Counted from the stretch's first letter, positions 49,427 through 58,562 are shown. The stretch is 64,000 bases of DNA from Salinilacihabitans rarus (GCF_024296665.1 NZ_CP100762.1:3558566-3622565); one strand, 5' to 3'. Notes: generated by a model from the letters alone, not told the origin. Translations and numbers: made by a program.

Positions 49427-50410
49427 TCAGCTCTCGAACCGCCACACGCGGGCGCCGTCGCCGCCGTCGACCGCGTCGACCTGCCGCAGCGCCTCCTTGA
49501 CACAGCGCCACCAGCCGTCCGACGTCTCGTAGCCCGCGGGACACTCCTCGTACAGCGCCTCGACGAAGTCCGACTTGCGCGCCCGGCCGACGTCCCGGAG
49601 GTACGCGACCGCCCGCCCCGCCGCCTCGCGGCGGCGCTCGACGACCTCGGCCGAACGGCCGGGCACCGACAGCGATTCGAGGTCGACCACGTCCTCGCCG
49701 GGGCGGACGTCGCTCGACAGTCGCGTCGAGGAGTCGTACGTGAGCCCCGTCTGGACGTCGCGGTTCAGGCGTTTTCTGGTCTTCGCGACGGCCCGCCGCG
49801 AGAGTTCGTCGAGGCGGTCGACCTCGACGGTCCCGAGGACGCCCGCGTCCTCCGCGACGGGGTCCTCGCTGATCCGGTCGACGCGCTCGGGCGCGAGGTG
49901 CATCGAACTGACGCCGTCGGCACCGTCGCCGGTCCCGTCGGGCGCGTCGCGCCCGCCCGCCTCGTCGACGGCGTCGGCGTCGGTCGAAGTGGCGTCGGCG
50001 GGCCGCTCGCCGTCGTCGCCCGCGTCCGCGGCCTCGGGGGATTCCCCCTCCGAGGCCCGCCAGACCGTCGTCTGCGGGGAGCCGCGAACCCGGACCGTCG
50101 GGTCGCTCTTCGGCCGCGTCCACCCGCCGTCGGCGTCCGTGCGCTTCTCGGCTCCCGTCGCCGCGTCGTCGGTCGCCGCCGTCGCCCGGTCGGCGTCCTC
50201 GCGTCCGTCCTCGTCCGCGGCCGTCCCCTCCGGGTCGGCGGGCCGGTCGCGGGCCGACTGCTCGACGCGCGCGGCGTCGCCGTCGATCGCCGCGCGGTTT
50301 GCGACGATCCACCGGAGATACGCACGACGGCTCTCGAACCCGAGGAGGCGGCGCTCGACGTCGAGTGCCTCGACGGTCTCGTCGTCCAGTTCGACGGGGA
50401 TGGTCCGCAT
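49427..50410 (-). CDS. Ribbon-helix-helix protein with conserved C-terminal domain, hypothetical
   Basis: The protein has 327 residues. The start RTIPVELDDETVEALDVERR and the following ESRRAYLRWIVANR form a CopG-like ribbon-helix-helix DNA-binding unit. The middle (about 55-170) is acidic, Ala/Thr-rich and probably disordered. The C-terminal part (VAEDAGVLGTVEVDRLDELSRR; GRAVAYLRDVGRARKSDFVE; SDGWWRCVKEALRQVD) is helical, with the last 60 residues resembling a winged-helix domain. It may be a DNA-binding regulator or nucleoid protein. It lies 108 bases after sufD on the same strand, without evidence of a shared transcript. Confidence 0.65.
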   Translation of the reverse strand: MRTIPVELDDETVEALDVERRLLGFESRRAYLRWIVANRAAIDGDAARVEQSARDRPADPEGTAADEDGREDADRATAATDDAATGAEKRTDADGGWTRPKSDPTVRVRGSPQTTVWRASEGESPEAADAGDDGERPADATSTDADAVDEAGGRDAPDGTGDGADGVSSMHLAPERVDRISEDPVAEDAGVLGTVEVDRLDELSRRAVAKTRKRLNRDVQTGLTYDSSTRLSSDVRPGEDVVDLESLSVPGRSAEVVERRREAAGRAVAYLRDVGRARKSDFVEALYEECPAGYETSDGWWRCVKEALRQVDAVDGGDGARVWRFES

Positions 50411-50518
50411 CGAACGTCGGTACTCAGCCCCCGTACTAAAAACGCTGTCAGACGGCGCGGCCGCTCGCCGTCGAGGGTGCGGTCGCGTCGAAACGAACGT
50501 CCAGCGAAAGAGACGCCC

Positions 50519-51730
50519 TTACTCGCGAAGGCGCCGGGCGACGAGTTCCTCCAGATCCTCGCGGAGTTCGTCGACCGCGACCTCCTCGAGGACGGGCACG
50601 AAGAAGCCCTCGACGAGCATGTTCCGGGCGTCGCGCTCGGAGACGCCGCGGGAGGTCATGTAAAGCAGGTCCTCGGCGTCGATCTGGCCGACGGTGGCGC
50701 TGTGGGAGGCCTCGGTGTCGTGGTTGTTGATGATCAGCTTCGGCGAGGCGTCGGCCTCGGCCTCGTCCGAGAGCATGAGGGTGTTCTCGCGCTGGTAGGA
50801 ACTGGTGTTCCAGGCCTCCTTGCCGACGTCCTGAACGCCCTCGTAGACCGAGCGGGCCTCGTCGTCGGCGACGCCGCGGGTGACGAGGTCGGCCGTGGTG
50901 TGCTCGGCGCGGTGCCAGACCTTCGCGTCGAGGTCGAAGTGCTGGTCGTCGTGGCCGAAGAACGCGCCGACGAGTTTGGTCTCGGCGCCGTCGCCGTCGA
51001 GTGTCGTCGAGGTCTCGGTCTTCGTGAGCTTCGAGCCGATGTTGCCCTCGATGAAGTCCACGGTCGCGTACGTGTCGGCGTCGCCGCGCTTGACCGTGAA
51101 GTTGTACGTCTCCTCGTCGAGGTTCTGCAGCGAACCGTACTGGACCGAACTGTTCTCGCCGGCGACGACCTCGACGATGCCGCTGTAGTAGCGCTCGCCG
51201 TCGAGGTCGTCGCCGGTCGACTGGCGCTCTAAGATCGTCACCGAACTCGACTCCTCGGTGACGACGAGCGTGTAGTTGAACAGCGACCGGGAGTTCATCT
51301 CGGTGCGGATCGTGACGTCCTCGGCGGCGACGCCCTCGGGGACGTAGACGACGGTCCCGGTGCTAAAGAGGGCCGTCGACAGCGCCGTCAGGTAGTTCTC
51401 CTGGGGGTCGACGACGGAGCCGAAGTGCTCGCGGATCAGGTCCTCGTGCTCGGCCAGCGCATCGGCCCACGGGAGGACGTCGGCCTCGTCGGGGCCGACC
51501 TGATCTTTCTCCTCGGCGTAGGCGAGCGGGTCGACCAGCGACTCGTAGTCGAGTTCGTCGAGGTTCGTCCAGTCGCGACCCGGCGTGCGGATCACGTCGG
51601 GCATGTCGAGGTCGTCGAGCGCCTCGAGCGCCTCGAGTCGGATCTCGAGGAGCCACTCGGGTTCGTCGAGGTCCCCGCTGATCTGCCGTACCTGCTCGTC
51701 CGTGAGGTTTGCGTGTACCTGCGTGCTCAT
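50519..51730 (-). CDS. sufD: SufD, Fe-S cluster assembly scaffold subunit
   Basis: The 403-residue protein has the SufBD beta-helix core. It shows TALFSTGTVVYVPEGVAAED, SSVQYGSLQNLDEETYNF, GAFFGHDDQHFDLDAKVWHRAEHTTADLVTRGVADDEARS-type repeats in segments and the C-terminal GQIDAEDLLYMTSRGVSERD. It forms a complex with SufB and SufC that builds Fe-S clusters. It follows sufB by 16 bases and is the last gene of the operon. Confidence 0.93.
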   Translation of the reverse strand: MSTQVHANLTDEQVRQISGDLDEPEWLLEIRLEALEALDDLDMPDVIRTPGRDWTNLDELDYESLVDPLAYAEEKDQVGPDEADVLPWADALAEHEDLIREHFGSVVDPQENYLTALSTALFSTGTVVYVPEGVAAEDVTIRTEMNSRSLFNYTLVVTEESSSVTILERQSTGDDLDGERYYSGIVEVVAGENSSVQYGSLQNLDEETYNFTVKRGDADTYATVDFIEGNIGSKLTKTETSTTLDGDGAETKLVGAFFGHDDQHFDLDAKVWHRAEHTTADLVTRGVADDEARSVYEGVQDVGKEAWNTSSYQRENTLMLSDEAEADASPKLIINNHDTEASHSATVGQIDAEDLLYMTSRGVSERDARNMLVEGFFVPVLEEVAVDELREDLEELVARRLRE

Positions 51731-51746
51731 GTATCGATCTCGGGGC

Positions 51747-53177
51747 TTACCCGAGGCTTCCCTCCATCTCGAGTTCGATGAGGCGGTTGAGTTCGACCGC
51801 GTACTCGATGGGCAGTTCCTCCGTGATCGGTTCGATGAAGCCGGCGACGATCATCTTCTTGGCGTCGTCGTCGTCCAGTCCGCGGCTCTGGAGGTAGAAG
51901 ATGTCCTCGTCGCCGATCTTGCCGACGGTCGCCTCGTGGGCGACGTCGACCTTCGACTCCTCGATCTCCATGTACGGCATGGTGTCCGACGTCGACTCGT
52001 TGTCGAACATCAGGGCGTCACACTCGACGGCGGTGCTCGAATTCTCGGCGCCGTCGGCGATGTGGACGAGGCCGCGGTAGTTGGTGCGGCCGCCGTCCTT
52101 CGAGATCGACTTCGACTCGATCGTCGACTTCGTGTTCGGCGCGTTGTGGTAGACCTTCGCGCCGGTGTCGATGTCCTGACCCTCGCCCGCGAAGGCGATA
52201 GTGATGTGGGTGTCGGTCGCGCCGCGACCCTTGAGGATCGAGCACGGGTAGAGCATGGTCGCCTTCGAGCCCATGCTGCCCGAGACCCACTCCATCGTCC
52301 CGCCGGCCTCGACGATGGCGCGCTTGGTGTTGAGGTTGAAGGTGTTCTTCGACCAGTTCTGCACCGTCGAGTACTGGACGTGGGCGTCCTCGCCGACGAA
52401 GACCTCGACGCCGCCGGAGTGGAGGTTGTGGGTGCCGTACTTGGGCGCGGAACAGCCCTCGATGTAGTGGACCTCCGAGCCCTCCTCGGCGATGATGAGC
52501 GTGTGCTCGAACTGGCCCATCCCCTCGGAGTTCATCCGGAAGTACGCCTGAACGGGCATCTCGACGGTGACGCCTTCGGGGACGTAGACGAACGACCCGC
52601 CCGACCAGACGGCGCCGTGGAGCGCGGCGAACTTGTTGTCGCTCGGGGGGACGCAGGTCGTCATGAAGTGCTCTTTGACCAGGTCGGGGTGTTCTTTCAC
52701 CGCCTGGTCCATGTTCATGAAGACGACGCCCTTCTCCTCCCACTGCTCTTGCATGTTCTGGTAGACGATCTCGGACTCGTACTGGGCGCCGACGCCCGAG
52801 AGCGCCTTCCGCTCGGCCTCCGGGATGCCGAGCTTCTCGAAGGTGTCCTTGATGTCGTCGGGGAGTTCGTCCCAGTCGTCGACGCCCTCGCGCTTGTCGA
52901 CGTCCGGGCGGATGTACGGGACGATCTCCTCGACGTCGAGTTCGGAGAGGTCCGGCTGACCGGGCCAGCCCGTCGGCATCGGCATCTCGTGGAACTGCCG
53001 GAGCGCGCGCAGGCGGCGCTCGAGCATCCACTCGGGTTCGTCCTTGTCCTCGGAGATCATCCGGATGACCTCCTCGGTCAGCCCCTTCTCGGACCTGACC
53101 GCGGCGCGCTCCTCCTGCTTGAAGTCGAAGCGGGCCTCGGTGTCCGTGTCTTTGAGGTGATCTTGTTCGGAACTCAT
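51747..53177 (-). CDS. sufB: SufB, Fe-S cluster assembly scaffold subunit
   Basis: The 476-residue protein shows typical SufB signatures. These are VRMISEDKDEPEWML-type opening (EVIRMISEDKDEPEWMLERR), AALHGAVWSGGSFVYVPEGV, MGQFEHTLIIAEEGSEVHYI, the conserved Cys-containing EGCSAPKYG segment, MGSKATMLYPCSILKGRGA and the end VGKIGDEDIFYLQSRGLD. It is the scaffold on which clusters form with the SufC ATPase. The gene follows sufC by 73 bases. Order sufC-sufB-sufD is typical of archaea. Confidence 0.95.
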   Translation of the reverse strand: MSSEQDHLKDTDTEARFDFKQEERAAVRSEKGLTEEVIRMISEDKDEPEWMLERRLRALRQFHEMPMPTGWPGQPDLSELDVEEIVPYIRPDVDKREGVDDWDELPDDIKDTFEKLGIPEAERKALSGVGAQYESEIVYQNMQEQWEEKGVVFMNMDQAVKEHPDLVKEHFMTTCVPPSDNKFAALHGAVWSGGSFVYVPEGVTVEMPVQAYFRMNSEGMGQFEHTLIIAEEGSEVHYIEGCSAPKYGTHNLHSGGVEVFVGEDAHVQYSTVQNWSKNTFNLNTKRAIVEAGGTMEWVSGSMGSKATMLYPCSILKGRGATDTHITIAFAGEGQDIDTGAKVYHNAPNTKSTIESKSISKDGGRTNYRGLVHIADGAENSSTAVECDALMFDNESTSDTMPYMEIEESKVDVAHEATVGKIGDEDIFYLQSRGLDDDDAKKMIVAGFIEPITEELPIEYAVELNRLIELEMEGSLG

Positions 53178-53250
53178 GATGTTTCGTGATTCTGGTTAGC
53201 GTCCGTAGGGTCTTGAGGGTTTGTCTAGGCGAATCCGGTTACGAGCGCGG

Positions 53251-54162
53251 TCAGGCCGCCTCGTAGACTTCCTCGCGGACCCAGTCGTACCCCTTGTCCT
53301 CGAGCTCCTCGGCGAGCGACGCGTCGCCGCTCTTGACGATCTCGCCGTCGAGCATGATGTGGACGTGGTCGGGTTTGACGTAGTCGAGGATCCGCTGGTA
53401 GTGGGTGATCTGCAGGACGCCGGTGCCCTCCTCGTCGCGCAGGGCGTTGATCCCGTTCGAGACGTCCTGCAGGCGGTCGATGTCCAGCCCGGAGTCGATC
53501 TCGTCGAGCACGGCGATCGACGGTTCGAGGATCGCGGCCTGGAGCACCTCGTTTTGCTTCTTCTCGCCGCCGGAGAAACCGGCGTTGAGGTACCGCTGGG
53601 CGAACTTCTCGTCCATGTCGAGTTGCTCCATCTTCTCCGAGAGGATCTTCTGGAACTCGGCGACGCCGATCTCGCCCTCGTCGGCGGGGCCTTCCATCGG
53701 CGACGTCTCGTAGCCGCCTTCCGCTTCTTCCTCTTCCTCCTCGTCGTCGTCCTCCTCGAAGAGCTCCTCGCGCTCCTCGATCTTGGCGTTCAGCGCCGTC
53801 CGGAGGAAGTTCGTCATCGTGACGCCCTCGATCTCGGCGGGGTACTGGAAGCCGAGGAAGATGCCGAGCGCCGCGCGCTCGTTCGGTTCGAGGTCGAGGA
53901 TGTCCCAGGTACGCACGTCCTCGGAAATCTCGATCTCGTCGCCGAACTCGCCCTCTTCGAGGTGGAGCAGGATCTCGCCCTCGGTTACCTCGTAGGCCGG
54001 GTGGCCGGCGATGATCTTCGCCATCGTCGACTTGCCCGACCCGTTCGGTCCCATCAGGGCGTGGATCTCGCCGGACTCGACCTCGAGGTCGACTCCGCGC
54101 AGGATCTGTTCGTCGCCCTCCGCCACTTTCGCGTGCAGGTTTCTCAGTTCGAGACGTGCCAT
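53251..54162 (-). CDS. sufC: SufC, Fe-S assembly ATPase with acidic insertion
   Basis: The 303-residue protein shows [12 protein letters not shown] (Walker A), [14 protein letters not shown] (SufC-specific Q-loop region), [17 protein letters not shown] (signature), [14 protein letters not shown] (Walker B) and ITHYQRIL. It is about 50 residues longer than bacterial SufC because of an acidic insertion ([20 protein letters not shown]) between the Q-loop and signature. It energises the SufBD scaffold. It is the first gene of the operon, with a Shine-Dalgarno-like GAGGT about 8 bases before the start and palindromes further upstream. Confidence 0.95.
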   Translation of the reverse strand: MARLELRNLHAKVAEGDEQILRGVDLEVESGEIHALMGPNGSGKSTMAKIIAGHPAYEVTEGEILLHLEEGEFGDEIEISEDVRTWDILDLEPNERAALGIFLGFQYPAEIEGVTMTNFLRTALNAKIEEREELFEEDDDEEEEEEAEGGYETSPMEGPADEGEIGVAEFQKILSEKMEQLDMDEKFAQRYLNAGFSGGEKKQNEVLQAAILEPSIAVLDEIDSGLDIDRLQDVSNGINALRDEEGTGVLQITHYQRILDYVKPDHVHIMLDGEIVKSGDASLAEELEDKGYDWVREEVYEAA

Positions 54163-54201
54163 ACGTGGTTACCTCTGTCGTTCGAACGGTGGGGCGTCTC
54201 C

Positions 54202-54222
54202 CCCATAATGGTTTCGTATGGG
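54202..54222. promoter_or_regulatory. Inverted repeat CCCATA-N9-TATGGG upstream of sufC
   Basis: Perfect 6-base arms lie about 40-60 bases before the sufC ATG, downstream of the A/T-rich promoter element at 54246-54256. It could be an operator at the transcription start or a hairpin in the 5' leader. Confidence 0.4.
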
Positions 54223-54243
54223 ATTGGATACGGTTCCGTTTCT

Positions 54244-54257
54244 GGAAAATTATTTCC
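54244..54257 (-). promoter_or_regulatory. Promoter region of the suf operon, GGAAA-N4-TTTCC
   Basis: The coding strand reads GGAAATAATTTTCC, a palindromic A/T core that is the best TATA candidate for sufC and implies a leader of about 55-60 bases. The rest of the 54163-54374 intergenic stretch shows no gene. Confidence 0.4.
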
Positions 54258-54374
54258 GAGAACGAAAAGTCGAGTACGGTGTGACGGGAATATTTCACCG
54301 GCTTCCGGGCGTTCTCCTTCGGGAATCGCCTACGTCGGTCGCCGTCTGCCCCGGCGAGCGGCCGCGGGCCGGCG

Positions 54375-57095
54375 TCACCAGTACTGGTCCAGTCCGGTCT
54401 GTTCCTGTCCCGACTTCACTTCCTCCCAGGAGACGTCCAGCGCCTCGAGGATGCGCTCGATCGGCCCTTTCAGCGTCTTCTCGAGCATCTTGTCGTAGTC
54501 GACCTCGAACTCCTCGGGGACCTGGTCCTCGTACTCGAAGCAGATGACGTCGGGGTCGCGCTTGAACGCGCCGTAGAGGGGGTCGGTGCGGGCGTCGAGT
54601 CCCTCTCGGTCCTCGATGCGATCGAAGAAGGACGGATCGACCCGGTCGAGGTACAGTCGCTTGGGCTTGCTGCCGCGCTGGAAGTTCGTGCCGAGGAGCA
54701 AGTTGGCGTACTTCGCGCCGCGGACCTGGGCCGTGTCGGTGTCGTAGTTGTCGAGTCGCTTGCCGATCCCGCCGGGGATGCCGATCTCGTCGAGCGAGAC
54801 GTCGCCGGTGCGGACGTCCTCGATGACCTCGTTGACGTACGCCTTCGCGCCCTCGACGTCGCCCTCGCGGACGATCATCTCGATGACCTCGTGTTGGACC
54901 TCCTTGGTGATCGGCGCGATGTCCGATCGCTGGTACTCGAAGCCGACGATGTCGACGTCGTCGACGTCCTTGCCCTCCTTCCAGACGATGTGGCCCGCGT
55001 AGCGCTTCTTGGTCCCCGCCTGGAAGAACCGCCGGTAGAGCTTCTCGAACTCGATCTGGAACCGGTGTGCCTCGGCGTTCAGGTCCTCCCGCGCGAAGTC
55101 GTCGTAGCGGGAGTTGATGTACTCCTCGATCTCGAAGGACTGCTCTACCGCCTCGTCTTTCGACACCTCGGGACCGAGTTCCAGCATGACGCTGTCGGTG
55201 TCCCCGTAGGCGACCTGGTAGTCGATCTCGTTTGCGGCCGTCTCGGTGAACTCGATCACCTCGCGGCCGGTCGCGGTGATCGCGGAGGCGGCCTCCTTGT
55301 CGTAGAGGCGGAACTGTTCCCAGCCCGAGACGCCGTACAGCGAGTTCATGATGACCTTCACGGCGCCCTGCTGGCGATCGTACTGCTCGTACTCGGGCGT
55401 GCCGGGTTCGTGCTCGTCGCGCTGGGCTTTCTTCTCCTCGCGCTCCGCGAGTAGTTCGTTGACCATCTCCCGGATGATCCCGTCCGGTTCCTTCCGGAAG
55501 TGCGTCCCCGAGGGCGCGGTGTAGGTCTCGCCGTCGTACTCCTCGGGGTCGACTTTCGTCTCGGGCGAGGCGTTGATCGTCACCATACACATCGGGTACA
55601 GCGACTTCAGGTCGAGCACGGTGACGTTCTCCTTGACGCCCGTGATCGGGTCGAACACCGCGCCGCCCTCGTACTCCTCGCCGGCCTCCTGCTGGCCCTT
55701 CGAGGGGAGCGCGAACCGACCGTTCGCCTCGTGGAGGACGTACATGTCCACGACGTCGCCGGGCGTGGGGGCGTCCTCCAGTTTGCAGCCGACGAAGGTG
55801 GCCATCTCCCGCCAGAACGGGATCAGTTCCTGCTGGTCGTTGAGTTCGACGCAGAGTTCGACGTCGCGAAGGTTGTACGCCAGCAGTTGTGTCGGATCAC
55901 CCTCCCAGAGGTCGCCGATGTCGCCGGCGTAGCGTTCCTTGCCGACGCCCAGTTCGGCCTCGCCGACGGCGTCGAGTCGATACGAGTCGAGTTCGGAGAA
56001 CACGCGCCGCTGGTAGGCGTAGAGCAGGTCGAAGACGACTCGACCCTTGATGTCCGGTCCGCCCCAGTTGCTCCGCCAGACCTCGTCGACCCGCGAGAGC
56101 CGATCGATCGAGAGGTCGTACTCGTGGTGGGGGCCTTGGAGTTCCTCCAGCCGATCGAGGAAGTACGGCGCGTCGAAGTCCTCGAAGTTCCAGCCCGTCA
56201 GCACGTCCGGGTCGGTCTCGTCGATGTACTCGACGAAGGCGTCGAGCATCGCCTCCTCCGCCTCGAAGGTTCGGATCTCGTGGTCGATCGGTCCCTCGAT
56301 CGGTTCGTAGTCGACGATCTCGGCCGGGATCTCGCCGTCCCCGATCGGCGCCTCGTAGAGCCACATCACGTACTCGTCGCGGTAGGAGTCGTGGCTGGTC
56401 AGACAGACGATCGGCTCCTCGCCGTCCTCGGGGAAGCCGGAGCGGTCGTCGACCTCGATGTCGAACGTCTGGACGCGGGGTTCGGCGTCTACGTCGACGG
56501 TTTCGATCTCCTCGTGGGGGACGACGAGCGAGTCGTCCTCGGCGCGTCGTTCCGGAACCCGGATTCCGCTGCGAACGTCCTTGTCGATCAGGAACCGGTT
56601 CGGGAAGAGGATGTCCGCCTCGTAGTGCTCGAAGTCGTCGCGCACCTGGCCGACGTCCCGCGGCGTCTGGCCGAAGATCTTCGTCAGGCGCTCCCCGCGG
56701 ATGCTCTCGTAGGGGTCGCCGTTCGCGTCCTCCTCCTCGCTGCCGGTCAGCCGGTCGTAGGCCTCCGCCGGCGGTCGATCGAGCGTCGCGGTCGGCGCGT
56801 AGAAGTACGGCCGGAAGCCGACGACCTGGACGTGTTCGAGTTCGCCGTCGGGTGTGCGCCCGAAGACGTGGACGATCGGTCGCTCCTCGTCCCCGTAGCC
56901 GGCGACGGTGTAGTCGACCTGCATCACGGCGAGGTCCAGTTCGCCCTCGGGTTCCGGCAGGGTCTCCTCCAGAACGTCGATCACCTCTGCCGTTCGCCCG
57001 CCGCCGTTGCCCGCGACGTGGGCGGCTTCCTCGTCCGGCCGCTCGTCGGGGTCGGTCGAGAACTCCCCGAGTCCGGCCTGAGCCGCATCGGTCAT
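54375..57095 (-). CDS. polB: Family B DNA-directed DNA polymerase
   Basis: The ATG at 57095 gives 906 residues. The TATA-like GGGGTTTTTATC on the coding strand lies 23-34 bases before it, excluding the in-frame extension to 57323. Domains in order are: N-terminal domain; 3'-5' exonuclease with QTFDIEVDDRSGFP (Exo I), GWNFEDFDAPYF (Exo II) and the YNLRDVELCVELN region (Exo III); and palm/fingers with VLDLKSLYPMCM (motif A), VKVIMNSLYGVSG (motif B) and AYGDTDSVML (motif C, near residue 630). It is a replicative or repair polymerase of archaea. None of these motifs is interrupted by an intein, although haloarchaeal polB genes often carry them. Confidence 0.96.
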   Translation of the reverse strand: MTDAAQAGLGEFSTDPDERPDEEAAHVAGNGGGRTAEVIDVLEETLPEPEGELDLAVMQVDYTVAGYGDEERPIVHVFGRTPDGELEHVQVVGFRPYFYAPTATLDRPPAEAYDRLTGSEEEDANGDPYESIRGERLTKIFGQTPRDVGQVRDDFEHYEADILFPNRFLIDKDVRSGIRVPERRAEDDSLVVPHEEIETVDVDAEPRVQTFDIEVDDRSGFPEDGEEPIVCLTSHDSYRDEYVMWLYEAPIGDGEIPAEIVDYEPIEGPIDHEIRTFEAEEAMLDAFVEYIDETDPDVLTGWNFEDFDAPYFLDRLEELQGPHHEYDLSIDRLSRVDEVWRSNWGGPDIKGRVVFDLLYAYQRRVFSELDSYRLDAVGEAELGVGKERYAGDIGDLWEGDPTQLLAYNLRDVELCVELNDQQELIPFWREMATFVGCKLEDAPTPGDVVDMYVLHEANGRFALPSKGQQEAGEEYEGGAVFDPITGVKENVTVLDLKSLYPMCMVTINASPETKVDPEEYDGETYTAPSGTHFRKEPDGIIREMVNELLAEREEKKAQRDEHEPGTPEYEQYDRQQGAVKVIMNSLYGVSGWEQFRLYDKEAASAITATGREVIEFTETAANEIDYQVAYGDTDSVMLELGPEVSKDEAVEQSFEIEEYINSRYDDFAREDLNAEAHRFQIEFEKLYRRFFQAGTKKRYAGHIVWKEGKDVDDVDIVGFEYQRSDIAPITKEVQHEVIEMIVREGDVEGAKAYVNEVIEDVRTGDVSLDEIGIPGGIGKRLDNYDTDTAQVRGAKYANLLLGTNFQRGSKPKRLYLDRVDPSFFDRIEDREGLDARTDPLYGAFKRDPDVICFEYEDQVPEEFEVDYDKMLEKTLKGPIERILEALDVSWEEVKSGQEQTGLDQYW

Positions 57096-57117
57096 GATAC
57101 CGGTCCTTGTCGCCGCC

Positions 57118-57131
57118 CGATAAAAACCCCT
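57118..57131 (-). promoter_or_regulatory. TATA box of polB
   Basis: The plus strand has CGATAAAAACCCC; on the coding strand GGGGTTTTTATCG precedes the ATG at 57095 by about 23-36 bases. Confidence 0.5.
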
Positions 57132-57212
57132 TTCACTCTTACACCGCGGGGCCGCGGCCGGCTCCGACCTGTAGGCGGGCGGGACGGTCCGCGAACCTGC
57201 CGCGGCAACAAG

Positions 57213-57220
57213 ACATTTAA
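57213..57220 (+). promoter_or_regulatory. TATA-like element of the 61-residue gene
   Basis: ACATTTAA lies 24-31 bases before the GTG at 57244, supporting a leaderless start at one of the two adjacent GTG codons. Confidence 0.5.
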
Positions 57221-57243
57221 CGTGGTAACACATAGCATAGCGA

Positions 57244-57429
57244 GTGGTGACCGACGTGTCCACCCGCGTGAACGACGATCCGACGGACGGGGAACTGAGC
57301 GACGAACCGGCCGGAACCGCCACGATCGAAGCCTACGAGACGGAAGACGGCGTCGTCTTCTACGACGCGGAGAACCCCCTCGCCTGGGTGGAGGCGACTC
57401 GACCGCTCGTGCTCGACGACCTCGCCTGA
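57244..57429 (+). CDS. Small haloarchaeal protein, 61 residues
   Basis: The start is one of two adjacent GTG codons (57244 or 57247). The acidic peptide has an ordered core, ATIEAYETEDGVVFYDAENP then LAWVEATRPLVLDDLA, with two short strands expected. No function is known. It is divergent from polB over 148 bases, and this arrangement may be conserved in haloarchaea (inference). Confidence 0.65.
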   Translation: MVTDVSTRVNDDPTDGELSDEPAGTATIEAYETEDGVVFYDAENPLAWVEATRPLVLDDLA

Positions 57430-57487
57430 TCGGCGGGCCGAGCGCGGAACGCGAATCCTTTTTTGACGTCGCCTCGTCCGACCGTGC

Positions 57488-57895
57488 GTGGACTTCGAGC
57501 CGAGCGAGCACGAACCGGACGAGTACGACCCCGAGGCCGAACTGCGCGACCCGGAGTCGGACACGATCACGATTCCCGAGGTGTCGACCGACGAGACGGA
57601 CGTCTCCGGCGACCTCCTGACCGAGTTCTGGGCGCTGGTCCTCGTGGTCAACGCGGCCCTGCTCGCGACCTCGCTCGGCGCGCTGTTTCTCGTCTTCGAG
57701 GCCGACCTCTACACCGGCGGCGGCCTCCTCGCCGGCGGCCTCGTCCTGTTCGGCTTCGCGATCCGGCGGTACCGCTCGTTCGAGACGCCCGACGACGGCG
57801 AGAACGACGGTGACGCCGGGGGCGACTCGACCGAAACCCACTCGAACGACGAGCGCCAACCCCCGTCACCCGACGAGACGGGCTCCGACGGATGA
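57488..57895 (+). CDS. Haloarchaeal membrane protein with two helices, 135 residues
   Basis: The GTG at 57488 follows a T-rich CCTTTTTTG about 30 bases upstream. An acidic N-terminus (PSEHEPDEYDPEAELRDPES) leads to two helices (LLTEFWALVLVVNAALLATS; TGGGLLAGGLVLFGFAIRRY) and a disordered acidic tail. Unknown function. The stop overlaps the next gene (ATGA at 57892-57895), indicating translational coupling. Confidence 0.7.
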   Translation: MDFEPSEHEPDEYDPEAELRDPESDTITIPEVSTDETDVSGDLLTEFWALVLVVNAALLATSLGALFLVFEADLYTGGGLLAGGLVLFGFAIRRYRSFETPDDGENDGDAGGDSTETHSNDERQPPSPDETGSDG

Positions 57896-58326
57896 AGACC
57901 GTACGAGACGACGACGGCAACCGGTACCTGCTGCTCAAACGCTCCGAGAGCGCGAGTCTCGTCCGCGACCCGCGGACGGGAAACCAGTGTTACGTCCGCA
58001 ACGACCGCCTCGAGGCGGTCGACGGCGAGTCGCCCCTCGAAACCGCCGCCCGCGGCGTCGACGAACCGGTCCGGACGCTCCTCCGGTACGTCCACGACGA
58101 CCGGACCCTCGGCCTGCTGATCGAACTGGCCGACCGCGGTCCGGCGCCCGTCCGCGACCTCCTCGGCGAGTACGACTTCTGTGAGAGCGACCTCCACGGC
58201 CGCGTCGCGACGCTCGTCGCCGCGGGACTGCTGGAGGAGGCCGACGTCGCCGGCGAGCGCGGCTACGGCGTCACCGACGACTGCCGGCGCGCGCTCGACG
58301 TGGTGCGGCCGGCCGACGACGCCTGA
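57892..58326 (+). CDS. Haloarchaeal protein with predicted winged-helix domain, 144 residues
   Basis: The N-terminal 45 residues are strand-like (DGNRYLLLKRSESASLVRDP and TGNQCYVRNDRLEAVDGESP). The second half looks like a winged helix: TLGLLIELADRGPAPVRDLL, YDFCESDLHGRVATLVAAGL and LEEADVAGERGYGVT. This suggests a DNA- or RNA-binding regulator. It is translationally coupled to the membrane protein gene before it. Confidence 0.7.
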   Translation: MKTVRDDDGNRYLLLKRSESASLVRDPRTGNQCYVRNDRLEAVDGESPLETAARGVDEPVRTLLRYVHDDRTLGLLIELADRGPAPVRDLLGEYDFCESDLHGRVATLVAAGLLEEADVAGERGYGVTDDCRRALDVVRPADDA

Positions 58327-58332
58327 GACGCG

Positions 58333-58521
58333 TTACGAGTCGGCGGCGATCCGCTCGACCGCGAGCACCAGCCTGTAAAAGAGGTAGAGGAAGACGACCG
58401 TCGGAATCAGCTTCAGGAGCTGTCTCGTGAGGAAACCGTACACGAAGGCCGCGAGCACCGCGAGGAGGACGGCGATCGCGGAGGGCCTCGACAGGCGGGA
58501 CCGAACGCGGGCGGTGGACAT
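58333..58521 (-). CDS. Very small membrane protein, 62 residues
   Basis: The ATG at 58521 opens a peptide with a basic start (STARVRSRLSRPSA), a helix (IAVLLAVLAAFVYGFLT), a short loop with Lys, and a second helix (LIPTVVFLYLFYRLVLAVE). It is separated from rad50 by 41 bases on the same strand and may be co-transcribed with mre11-rad50. Function unknown. Confidence 0.6.
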   Translation of the reverse strand: MSTARVRSRLSRPSAIAVLLAVLAAFVYGFLTRQLLKLIPTVVFLYLFYRLVLAVERIAADS

Positions 58522-58562
58522 GTGTCGGCGTACTGACCCCCGCGCCAAATACGTATCGACGT

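Noticed and set aside
49330..49430. Protein-like minus-strand frame reading GTEKVLTLPDREITIEGFEY
   Set aside because: No start codon or upstream coding sequence in the same frame; may be a small remnant, but not supportable.
54375..57323. DNA polymerase extended by 76 residues to 57323
   Set aside because: The extension has no conserved features and crosses the TATA-like element before the ATG at 57095.
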